Assembly (NCBI GenBank): GCA_050260375.1
Contig: JBLNCA010000013.1
Span: forward strand, 1-46,055
From: DTFZ01 sp050260375
Lineage (GTDB): Bacteria > Bacillota > Clostridia > Christensenellales > SZUA-584
Length of the DNA stretch: 46,055 nucleotides
Direction: 5' to 3'
Within the stretch, counting starts at the first letter, position 1. Each line of letters begins with the position of its first letter. The translations under genes and the position numbers were made by a program. Below the pieces are notes generated by a model. That model made no database searches. It saw only the letters and a list, made by a program, of their open reading frames with translations, and was not told the origin of the DNA. Positions 18,267-25,086 of this stretch are shown one piece after another.

Positions 18267-19225
18267 AGATTCTTGTTACACCGACGTCGTTCAATAAGCC
18301 GCAAAACAAAGAGGCGAGGGAAGTTTTGGAGGCATTTGCCGACGAGGTCGTATACAACGAGCTGGCCCGGCCGTTAACCTCCGAAGAATTGTCTGATCGC
18401 CTAAAGGACGTGGACGGCTATATTGCGGGACTGGATTATATTACTGCCGACGCGCTGCGAAACGCAAATAAGCTTAAGGTGATTTCAAGGTACGGTACGG
18501 GCGTTGACAGGGTTGATCTGAAAACGGCAAAAGAGAAAGGTATCGTCGTGACCAATACGCCGGGTACTAATGCGACTGCTGTCTGCGAGCTGGCATTCGC
18601 GCTGATGCTGTCGCTTGCAAGGTCGATTCCGCGGCTGGATAGCGCGGTAAAGCGCGGGGAGTGGCCAAGGAATAACGGTATTGAACTTAAGGGCAAAACG
18701 CTTGGGATAATCGGTTTTGGAGCAATCGGAAAAAACCTTGCCGTACGTGCCAGGGCGTTTGGCATGGATGTGATTGCGTACGATCCATATTTCGATACGG
18801 CGTTTGCCAACGCCAACGGCGTGAAACAGAGCACCCTTGAAGAAGTGATAAGTACGGCGGATTTCATATCTTTGCATGTGCCGTTCAGCGAACAAACCGC
18901 GCACATGATAAATGCGCAGCGGATAGAAAAAATGAAGGACGGCGCGTTTGTGATAAACACCGCAAGAGGCGGCCTGCTTGATGAAGCGGCAGTTGCACAG
19001 GCCATTCGCCGGGGCAAGCTCGGCGGCGTCGGCATTGACGCATACGAGAACGAGCCGGTAACGGATTCGCCGCTATTAGGGCTGGATAATGTGGTAATGA
19101 CTCCGCATACCGGCGCCCATACCGACGAAGCAACCAGGGCAATGGCCATGATGGCGGTGGAAAACCTGATCGCTGTGCTTTCCGGCAAGGATTGCCGATA
19201 TATTGTCAGAGCGAAGGAGGAGTGA
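18263..19225 (+). CDS. D-2-hydroxyacid dehydrogenase (phosphoglycerate dehydrogenase-like)
   Basis: A 320-residue NAD-dependent dehydrogenase. The cofactor motif is GIIGFGAIGKNLA. The catalytic arginine is in NTARGGLLDE, the glutamate in DAYENEPV and the histidine in TPHTGAHT. It ends after the catalytic domain, so it lacks the ACT or intervening domains of long SerA proteins. Translation is coupled to the isomerase gene by an ATGA overlap, with ACAGGAG inside the upstream gene as ribosome binding site. In sugar-acid operons such enzymes reduce 2-keto acids, glyoxylate or hydroxypyruvate, or oxidise a 2-hydroxy acid. The substrate is not readable. Confidence 0.9.
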   Translation: MKILVTPTSFNKPQNKEAREVLEAFADEVVYNELARPLTSEELSDRLKDVDGYIAGLDYITADALRNANKLKVISRYGTGVDRVDLKTAKEKGIVVTNTPGTNATAVCELAFALMLSLARSIPRLDSAVKRGEWPRNNGIELKGKTLGIIGFGAIGKNLAVRARAFGMDVIAYDPYFDTAFANANGVKQSTLEEVISTADFISLHVPFSEQTAHMINAQRIEKMKDGAFVINTARGGLLDEAAVAQAIRRGKLGGVGIDAYENEPVTDSPLLGLDNVVMTPHTGAHTDEATRAMAMMAVENLIAVLSGKDCRYIVRAKEE

Positions 19226-19229
19226 GCAA

Positions 19230-19877
19230 ATGGACAAGACAGAGATACTTGCGAGACTGCAGGACTGCGGCGTTGTCGCTGTTGTCCGCGCAGAAAATGC
19301 GGAGCAGGCAATCAAGATTGCCGACGCGTGTATTGAAGGCGGAGTGAAAGGCATCGAGATTACATATACGGTTCCCGGCGCATCCGACATCATTTCGGAG
19401 CTAGCGAAGAAGTATACGCCCGATCAGATGATAATAGGCGCAGGAACGGTACTCGATCCGGAGACAGCCCGCGCGGCAATACTTGCAGGGGCAAACTACA
19501 TCGTCTCTCCGTACCTGAATGTCGATACAGTTAAATTGTGCCTAAGATACCAGATCGCCTGTATGGCGGGCGCGATGACCATAAAGGAAGGCGTGGAGTG
19601 TATGGAGGCAGGCGCTGATATCGTAAAGATTTTCCCGGGAAGCCTCTTTGGGCCCGCTATTATAAAGGCAATAAAGGGACCCATTCCGCAGATGAAAATG
19701 ATGCCGACAGGCGGCGTCAATGCGGATAACGCAGGAGAATGGATCAAAGCGGGCGCGGTTGCAGTCGGCGTGGGAAGCGAGTTAACGGCGGGCGCAAAAA
19801 CGGGCAACTATGCATTGATCACCGAAGTCGGCAAAAAGATAGTGGCGGCTGTTAAAGCGGCCAGAATGGAGAAGTAG
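19230..19877 (+). CDS. eda: KDPG/KHG-type 2-keto-3-deoxy acid aldolase
   Basis: A 215-residue class I aldolase. The Schiff-base lysine is Lys133 in VKIFPGSLFGP, the acid/base glutamate is in KGIEITYT (about 43), and the phosphate-side segments GAGTVLD and PTGGVNADN are present. It cleaves 2-keto-3-deoxy-6-phosphogluconate, or a related acid, to pyruvate plus glyceraldehyde 3-phosphate or another aldehyde. ATG 19230 is supported by GGAGG in the preceding gene's end; the gap is only 4 bases. This is the carbon-carbon cleavage step of the operon. The phosphorylated or free nature of its substrate is uncertain. Confidence 0.93.
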   Translation: MDKTEILARLQDCGVVAVVRAENAEQAIKIADACIEGGVKGIEITYTVPGASDIISELAKKYTPDQMIIGAGTVLDPETARAAILAGANYIVSPYLNVDTVKLCLRYQIACMAGAMTIKEGVECMEAGADIVKIFPGSLFGPAIIKAIKGPIPQMKMMPTGGVNADNAGEWIKAGAVAVGVGSELTAGAKTGNYALITEVGKKIVAAVKAARMEK

Positions 19878-19879
19878 CT

Positions 19880-20257
19880 ATGATTGAAGGTTTGGCGCAT
19901 ATTGGGCTTTTTATCAGGAATATTGAGGTATCAAAAAAGTTCTATACGGAAACGCTCGGATTTGAAATCGTATCCGAAGCGGATATGCCGGACGGTACAA
20001 AGGTGGCCATGGCTAAGCGCGGCGACCTTATGATCGAAATTGTGCAGCTGCCTGATTACAAGAATTATCTGGACGGTTTTGTCAACCATATTGCCATGAG
20101 AGTGACGGATATTGACAAAGTGCAAAAAGAACTGGAGAGCAAAGGCATCCAGTTTGAGACGAAAGCGCCGGTTCCGATGGATATTCTAAACGGCGTCAGG
20201 TATCTTATGTTTCGCGGGCCGGATGGAGAGCATTTGGAAATTGTTCAGCTTTTGTAA
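19880..20257 (+). CDS. VOC-family (glyoxalase I-like) small metalloprotein
   Basis: A 125-residue protein with a beta-alpha-beta-beta-beta vicinal-oxygen-chelate pattern. Likely metal ligands are His7 (LAHIGLFI), a glutamate in LMIEIVQL, His in VNHIAMRV and the C-terminal glutamate in EHLEIVQLL. Relatives include lactoylglutathione lyase, methylmalonyl-CoA epimerase and ring-opening dioxygenases. It starts 2 bases after the aldolase stop and is the last gene of the operon. It could isomerise or epimerise an intermediate, or remove methylglyoxal formed from triose phosphate. Confidence 0.85.
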   Translation: MIEGLAHIGLFIRNIEVSKKFYTETLGFEIVSEADMPDGTKVAMAKRGDLMIEIVQLPDYKNYLDGFVNHIAMRVTDIDKVQKELESKGIQFETKAPVPMDILNGVRYLMFRGPDGEHLEIVQLL

Positions 20258-20310
20258 TCCGTATTGATACCCATACGTATTTGCAGTCGAAACTATCCTT
20301 AATTCTGTAT

Positions 20311-20356
20311 AAACCTCCGATAGGTGTAATATGAAAGCACTTAACGGAGGTTTTGT
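20311..20356 (+). terminator. Terminator 1 after the catabolic operon
   Basis: AAACCTCCG (20311-20319) pairs with CGGAGGTTT (20345-20353), followed by TGTTTA. The 25-nt loop can pair further through wobble pairs. It lies about 55 bases after the VOC stop. Confidence 0.6.
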
Positions 20357-20403
20357 TTATAGAAAGTAAGATTATTTCTGAACCAACTGCGAAAAGCGAG
20401 TTT

Positions 20404-20430
20404 AAGCCTCGAACGTTTCGGGGCTTTTTA
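20404..20430 (+). terminator. Terminator 2 between the operon and the GntR gene
   Basis: AAGCCTCGAA (20404-20413) pairs over 10 bp (one T.G wobble) with TTCGGGGCTT (20417-20426), followed by a T-run. It probably works for the operon and may also limit convergent read-through from the GntR gene. Confidence 0.7.
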
Positions 20431-20476
20431 TATTATTAGTTCATACGGCGGCCGGCGCAGCATGCGGTAAGCCGTT

Positions 20477-21190
20477 CTACTTAACGATGTACTCAAACCT
20501 GTCGGCGAGTATATACTGCGTTGTCCGGTGTACGGGAACGTCTTGTACGTCGTATACTATCTCGCGAATATAAAGCACGTGCGTTCCTTGCTTTGTTTCC
20601 AGCAGTGCGGATTGGTGCTCGTCCGTTTTCGCAATGCTTATGCGTTTGACCGATTTAAGCCTGCCTATGCTGTACTCGTTTTCCAGCAGCGAATAAAGCG
20701 ATATGTCGTCTGAAAGGCTATGCGCGAGCGTGGAGAACTTTTCAGGAAAGAAGTTGTATTCGAGTATTACGGGAGAGCCGTTTGCGAACCTTATTCGTTC
20801 GATATAAAGCACGTTGCTTCCCGGGGGCAGCTCGAGCTCTGATATATCATACTGACCGGCAGGCCGCAGGGTATTGACTATTATCCTGCTGCCGGGAGCC
20901 ATGCCACTTTCGCTGCATACCGTCGTAAAGCTCCGGTTTACGGGCGCATTTTCATCCGGCGTGGGCTTATATACAAACGTGCCCTTTCCCTGCCTCCGCA
21001 CGAGGTGTCCGCTTTTCACCAGCTCCAGTACAGCGCCGCGGACGGTAATACGGCTTACTCCGTATGTCGAGCTAAGTTCAAACTCGGTGGGTATTTTTTG
21101 GCCGGGCTGAAGCCTGCCGGAAAGTATGTCGCTGAGCAGCAGATCTTTTATCTGTATATAAAGGGGAGTGGACCCGGAGTATTCAAGCAT
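20477..21190 (-). CDS. GntR-family regulator with UTRA domain
   Basis: A 237-residue repressor of the HutC/YvoA branch. The N-terminal winged helix reads PLYIQIKDLLLSDILSGRLQPGQKIPTE, followed by YGVSRITVRGAVLEL and the KGTFV wing end. The C-terminal UTRA effector domain (from about residue 95) binds sugar phosphates or related small acids. AGGAGG lies upstream of the start. It converges on the catabolic operon. Such a regulator could control the island or an unlinked set, and its ATA-containing codon style is closer to the genes on its right. Confidence 0.92.
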   Translation of the reverse strand: MLEYSGSTPLYIQIKDLLLSDILSGRLQPGQKIPTEFELSSTYGVSRITVRGAVLELVKSGHLVRRQGKGTFVYKPTPDENAPVNRSFTTVCSESGMAPGSRIIVNTLRPAGQYDISELELPPGSNVLYIERIRFANGSPVILEYNFFPEKFSTLAHSLSDDISLYSLLENEYSIGRLKSVKRISIAKTDEHQSALLETKQGTHVLYIREIVYDVQDVPVHRTTQYILADRFEYIVK

Positions 21191-21424
21191 GCTTATACCT
21201 CCTTTTATATATTAATGCAAAGTAAATAATATTGCAATGTTTACAATATTTGATTTTTCCACCTGTATAATCCGTTTAATGAAATTGCTAAAAAGTATTG
21301 GTGAAAGAAGGGAAAGTTTTGTATACGTAAGAGAATGTGTAAAACAGTAACAGTAAAACTACTGGTAAAGCATACAATAATGTTATATAATTTCAATACT
21401 GAATATTAAATTTGAGAGTAGAGA

Positions 21425-21973
21425 ATGCTGCTGTTTGTACTGGAATCGCTGCCGCCAAAGTATAAAAGCAAGGTAGAAAAACTATATTACGACTATAGAA
21501 ACGATATGTTCTATACCGCGTTGGCGATAGTAAAGGACCACAGCCAGGCCGAGGATATAGTTCAGCTTGCTTTTATACGCATAATCAAGCATATAGGAAG
21601 AATAAGCAGCATACCGGCCGACGAGGTAAAGGGCTATATTATATATATAGTCAAGAACCTGTCGCTGGATTACCTAAGGAAACAGAAAAAAGACAATACC
21701 GTATCGTACGAAAGCATAGAGTTTACCGTGGACGACGGAAGGCCTTTGGAGAATATCGCGATGCTCGATCTTGATCTTAGTACGGTAAAAGAAAAGCTTC
21801 GCGAGATGGACGAAAAATATTCGCTGCCGCTCATTTTAAAGTATACGCTGGAATTTTCCCATGCTGAAATAGCCGACCTTTTGGATATATCCGTCGAAAA
21901 TGTAAAGGTAAGATGCCACCGGGGCAGGAAGAAGCTGATAGAGGCTATAAAAAAGGAGGCCATAAATGTATAG
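21425..21973 (+). CDS. ECF-type RNA polymerase sigma factor
   Basis: A 182-residue sigma-70 family protein with region 2 (YDYRNDMFYTALAIVKDHSQ, then AEDIVQLAFIRIIK) and region 4 (FSHAEIADLLDISVENVKVR, then CHRGRKKL, the DNA-recognition helix). Regions 1 and 3 are absent, as is usual for the ECF group. The start is weakly supported: only GAGAGTAGAGA stands upstream. The next gene starts inside its 3' end and encodes the probable anti-sigma factor, so the two are translationally coupled. The 234-base gap to its left (21191-21424) is AT-rich, with a TATAAT at 21386 but no convincing -35. Confidence 0.92.
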   Translation: MLLFVLESLPPKYKSKVEKLYYDYRNDMFYTALAIVKDHSQAEDIVQLAFIRIIKHIGRISSIPADEVKGYIIYIVKNLSLDYLRKQKKDNTVSYESIEFTVDDGRPLENIAMLDLDLSTVKEKLREMDEKYSLPLILKYTLEFSHAEIADLLDISVENVKVRCHRGRKKLIEAIKKEAINV

Positions 21974-22640
21974 GGGTTACTATGACGACCTTGTCGACGT
22001 CGCTATAAAACATGCGGGCCACGATATTCTCAAAGAAGCTTCAATGACTATGGACGCCGGGGAAGCGCGTTTTTCCGATGATTTCGAGAAACGCATGCAA
22101 AAGATTATCGGCGCTGAAAACAGAAAGGAGAGAAGGTCTAAAGCGCTGCGGGCAGCTGCAAGAATTGCGGCTGCGCTGCTCGTGCTTGTTGTAATATCGA
22201 CGGCGGTAATATTCAGCTCGGAAGCGCTGCGAACCGAGGTAATGAATATGTTCTCCAGCATCGGCCGCGATTCGGCAGACGTTGAATTCTATGAGGTCGG
22301 CGAAAACGACATACCCGCCGGAATGATTGTTCCGAGGTATCTGCCAGCCGGCTACAAGCTGGTCGAAGCGGAAAAGAACGGCGAATTTTTTACCAGCAGA
22401 TATGAAGATTCGAGCGGCAATATGCTGCGGATAATGCAGCAGAGCCAGAACACCAGCGCGATTGTGGACAGCGACGGCAAAGACGCTTACGAAACCGAAA
22501 TAAAAGGGGAAAAGGCGTTTGTTTCCGAAAACGAAGAAGGAAACCTGATAATTTTTAACTACCGGTCTTATGTTTTTTCGGTGTTAGGAAAAACGGATGT
22601 TTCCGAGCTAAAAAAAGTTGCAGAGAGTATAATGGAATAA
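21966..22640 (+). CDS. Membrane anti-sigma factor with DUF4367-like extracytoplasmic domain
   Basis: A 224-residue single-pass membrane protein. A cytoplasmic stretch of about 60 residues is followed by a hydrophobic helix (RIAAALLVLVVISTAVIF, about 66-83). An outside domain (about 85-224) contains RYLPAGYKLVEAEKNGEFFT, the pattern seen in DUF4367 proteins paired with ECF sigma factors. GGAGG stands 7 nt before ATG, and the gene overlaps the sigma gene by 8 bases. It most likely holds the sigma factor at the membrane until an envelope signal arrives. The signal is unknown. Confidence 0.85.
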   Translation: MYRGYYDDLVDVAIKHAGHDILKEASMTMDAGEARFSDDFEKRMQKIIGAENRKERRSKALRAAARIAAALLVLVVISTAVIFSSEALRTEVMNMFSSIGRDSADVEFYEVGENDIPAGMIVPRYLPAGYKLVEAEKNGEFFTSRYEDSSGNMLRIMQQSQNTSAIVDSDGKDAYETEIKGEKAFVSENEEGNLIIFNYRSYVFSVLGKTDVSELKKVAESIME

Positions 22641-22721
22641 CCTTTTTTAGAAAACTCAATATTCATTGTAACCTTTCACTCCGGCTGTTCGTTATTATTG
22701 TGTAGGGAGTCCATATATTAT

Positions 22722-22813
22722 TTAATGATAAACGGGGTTTTTCGTTGCAAGAAAATTCATCCCAAGTATCTGCAGTTATGTTAAAAGCGCCGAAGACCTC
22801 GTTTTATCATTAA
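22722..22813. repeat. Long-arm inverted repeat upstream of the secreted-protein gene
   Basis: TTAATGATAAACGGGG (22722-22737) and, inverted, CCTCGTTTTATCATTAA (22797-22813) match except for one bulge and one mismatch, with about 60 bases between. It occupies the leader of the secreted-protein gene. It could be an RNA stem, a paired operator for a dimeric regulator, or a site linked to the upstream sigma factor. Confidence 0.55.
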
Positions 22814-22835
22814 CAAAACAAGAAAGGAGAAGAAT

Positions 22836-23267
22836 ATGAAAAAGGTAATAACTCTGGTTCTTGTCGCCGCGCTGCTTTTTTGCATGCCGGGAGCCGCTCT
22901 GGCGGCAGATAACGTACAAGCTGCGGGTGAGTCCGACTCCGTGGTAACCCCGATGCTTGCTTACATCAGTTATGCAACCTGTGGGCTTAATATTTCATCA
23001 AACGGTTATGCGCAAATGAGCGCGGCTATGGCATGCTACTCGCCTGTCAACAAAATACGTATTTCGCCGCATCTCCAGAGATATGTAAACGGCTCGTGGC
23101 AGGATGTCGCAAGCTGGTCGCAAACGACGTATTCCGATTATGCGACATGGTCGAAAGGATACTATGTGACAAGCGGGTATGAATACCGCCTGAAATGCTA
23201 CTACTATTGCTATTACGACTATACGCTGCTTGAGAGCGTAACGTGCACCCATTACGATACATATTGA
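22836..23267 (+). CDS. Small secreted protein, Tyr-rich, DUF6147-like
   Basis: A 143-residue protein with a clear signal peptide (MKK, hydrophobic core, ALA cleavage site after residue 23). The mature part of about 120 residues is rich in Tyr, Ser and Cys and contains CYSPVNKIRISPHLQRYVNG. It resembles small secreted clostridial proteins grouped as DUF6147, although I cannot test this. Four of the mature cysteines could form disulfides. The start has AAAGGAGAAG upstream. It lies about 195 bases after the anti-sigma gene, so it may be a target of that sigma factor. The function is unknown. Confidence 0.75.
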   Translation: MKKVITLVLVAALLFCMPGAALAADNVQAAGESDSVVTPMLAYISYATCGLNISSNGYAQMSAAMACYSPVNKIRISPHLQRYVNGSWQDVASWSQTTYSDYATWSKGYYVTSGYEYRLKCYYYCYYDYTLLESVTCTHYDTY

Positions 23268-23268
23268 T

Positions 23269-23354
23269 ACGGGGTTCCCAAAAAGACGCGAGGCTTTTTG
23301 GGGTGTGAATAACGGGGTCCCCGGCAAGTTGTAAGGCTTGACGGGGTGTGAATA
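23269..23354. repeat. Two tandem 43-bp hairpin repeats (GGGGTCCC family)
   Basis: Units at 23269-23311 and 23312-23354 share the ends ACGGGGT(T/C)CCC and GGGGTGTGAATA and equal length. The inner stem sequences differ but stay self-complementary: CCCAAAAAG/CTTTTTGGG in unit 1, and CCCCG.CAAG/CTTG.CGGGG in unit 2. Related copies occur at 32292-32377 and 41209-41241. Confidence 0.8.
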
Positions 23355-23401
23355 ATGGCATAACACAGGATTTCCCAATTATCAAATTCAAAACGTTCGA
23401 T

Positions 23402-23435
23402 TTAAAGCCTCTTTATCAAGGTAAAGAGGCTTTAA
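23402..23435. terminator. Perfect 14-bp stem-loop, possible bidirectional terminator
   Basis: TTAAAGCCTCTTTA (23402-23415) pairs perfectly with TAAAGAGGCTTTAA (23422-23435) around TCAAGG. It follows the secreted-protein gene and the tandem repeats. The stem carries T-rich ends but no separate T-run follows. Confidence 0.55.
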
Positions 23436-23505
23436 GGTTTAACCGCCGTATTGGGTAATTTTTCTATAATCCAGCAATAAAATTCGGTTTACGAGGTATA
23501 CAGCT

Positions 23506-24588
23506 TTGTCAATGCTAAACAGTACCATAAAGAACAGCGGCGCGACGCAGAATCTCAGTGTACCCGGCAATCGCGACTCATTGACCGGGTTGTTTAATTT
23601 TGATTATTTCAAAAAGCAGGCGGCGCTTTTGGAGAAAGAACAAAAGTTTCCGCTGTCAGTAATAATCTGCGATATAAACGGGCTTGCGCTTATAAGCGAG
23701 ACGTTTGGCCAGTCAAAAAAAGACGAGCTGCTGATAAATGCGTCGAAGCTTATCTCATCCTGCGTAAGAAAGGGAGATTGCGTCGCAAAAGGCGAAGGCG
23801 AGAACTTTTTAATATTGCTGCCCGAGACAAGCGCTGCAGTAACCCGGATTATAATTGACAGGATACAAAGCAAGTGCGAAATCAATACAGGCAATACTGG
23901 TGAAAACCTTCTGTGCCTTTCCATGGGCTGCGCTACGAAGACGGGTCAGCAGGAAGATATAACGGAAGTTATTGCCGAGGCAAAGAAGGATATGCAAGTG
24001 CAAAGGCTGGGCGGGCAGAAAAACTTTTACGCGTCGTTGCTGCAGCCGATAAAGAATGCGCTGCATGACAAGAGCCACGAAACCGAAGAGCACAGCGAAA
24101 GGCTTGTCCGCCTATCGGGAATGCTAGGCGAGGCGCTCGGGCTGCCGGAAGAGCAGCTTGTAAAGCTCGAGCTGCTGGCCACGCTGCACGATATAGGCAA
24201 GGTCGGCATAGATGAGAGCATATTAAATAAGCCGGGGCCTTTAAGCGCTCGCGAATGGAGCGAGATAATGAAGCACCCCAAGATGGGTTACAGGATAGCG
24301 AAGGTAATACCGCAGCTTTCCGGCATAGCCAGAGAGATATTGTGCCATCATGAGCGGTGGGACGGCAAAGGTTACCCCAAAGGCCTCAAGCGTGAAAGCA
24401 TACCGCTGCTGTCGCGTATAATAGCCGTAGTGGACGCTTTTGACGCGCTAACCTCTGGGCGGTGCTACAGGGAGCCGGTAGATGTAAACGAGGCGCTTTG
24501 CGAAATAGAGCGCTGCGCGGGCACGCAGTTTGACCCGTGGATTGCAAATACGTTCGTTAATCTAATACGGCGCGGCAATATAAGCTGA
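23506..24588 (+). CDS. GGDEF (degenerate) / HD-GYP two-domain c-di-GMP protein
   Basis: A 360-residue cytoplasmic protein. Residues about 23-170 are a GGDEF fold (RDSLTGLFNFDYF start), but the signature is GEGEN at 96-100 in place of GG(D/E)EF, so cyclase activity is doubtful. Residues about 185-358 are an HD-GYP phosphodiesterase with HD at 228-229, HHE at 281-283 and GKGYP at 288-291, all intact. The likely role is hydrolysis of c-di-GMP, with the GGDEF part as a possible GTP-sensing domain. The start is TTG 23506 with GAGG 9 nt upstream; ATG 23512 would be too far. No membrane or receiver domain is present. Confidence 0.9.
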   Translation: MSMLNSTIKNSGATQNLSVPGNRDSLTGLFNFDYFKKQAALLEKEQKFPLSVIICDINGLALISETFGQSKKDELLINASKLISSCVRKGDCVAKGEGENFLILLPETSAAVTRIIIDRIQSKCEINTGNTGENLLCLSMGCATKTGQQEDITEVIAEAKKDMQVQRLGGQKNFYASLLQPIKNALHDKSHETEEHSERLVRLSGMLGEALGLPEEQLVKLELLATLHDIGKVGIDESILNKPGPLSAREWSEIMKHPKMGYRIAKVIPQLSGIAREILCHHERWDGKGYPKGLKRESIPLLSRIIAVVDAFDALTSGRCYREPVDVNEALCEIERCAGTQFDPWIANTFVNLIRRGNIS

Positions 24589-24713
24589 CATTGTTTTATA
24601 AAATCGAGCCGCGCATGTATAAGCAAATAGCAGCCTTTCCAAAGCTGCTATGTATATTGGCGATCTGCGGGAATACAGCGCGCCAAAAACAAAACATGTA
24701 ATATAATTGATCT

Positions 24714-24956
24714 TTAGAACGTAGTGTTGCAGAACGTAATCGCCTGTATCTGCCTGATACGGATTATAGTCACCTTGCCGAAAAAGTTGTTTCCCGGGCA
24801 GAAGCACCTTGTAACAAGTTTTATCGCATCTTCGCTGACGCCGACCAATAACCCTGTGAATACGCATCTTTCTGTGCAGACGGTAACTACGGTATCTATG
24901 TGGTCAAAAAGCTCTTCTATAAGAGAGTTTTTATCATGTTCAAAGTTATCGCTCAT
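24714..24956 (-). CDS. Small LSm-like clostridial protein
   Basis: An 80-residue protein with AAAGGAG 9 nt before ATG. The segment DTVVTVCTERCVFTGLLVGV, followed by SEDAIKLVTR and GKVTIIRIRQIQAI, forms the strand order of an Sm/LSm-like barrel. It matches a group of small clostridial proteins that I recall reading VTVFTESGGCSGRGFTGLL, some with spore-coat links. The role is unknown. It stands alone between the HD-GYP protein and the metallopeptidase, all but the first on this strand. The gap 24589-24713 holds only a small stem-loop near 24627-24652. Confidence 0.65.
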   Translation of the reverse strand: MSDNFEHDKNSLIEELFDHIDTVVTVCTERCVFTGLLVGVSEDAIKLVTRCFCPGNNFFGKVTIIRIRQIQAITFCNTTF

Positions 24957-25048
24957 AGATTAAACTCCTTTCAGTCAATTTATTATATTTTATTAGCGTT
25001 GGTTACTTTTGGTTACAACACACACGCCGTGCGCCTTAAAAGAGCAAA

Positions 25049-25074
25049 TAAAAAAGCCCCTCGCTTGAGGAGCC
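25049..25074 (-). terminator. Terminator after the YgjP-like metallopeptidase gene
   Basis: Read on the minus strand, AGGCTCCTC, AAGC loop and GAGGGGCTT form a 9-bp stem with two wobbles, followed directly by a run of six T. It lies just after the stop at 25087. Confidence 0.75.
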
Positions 25075-25086
25075 TGCGTGAAACGT

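Noticed and set aside
21209..21237. TTGCAA-17-TAATAT on the minus strand as the GntR promoter
   Set aside because: The transcript would begin inside the AGGAGG ribosome binding site, leaving no room for initiation. The true promoter is probably further right.
23269..23354. Tandem repeats considered as a CRISPR array
   Set aside because: Only two directly abutting units, no spacers, and internal symmetry typical of hairpin elements. No cas genes nearby.
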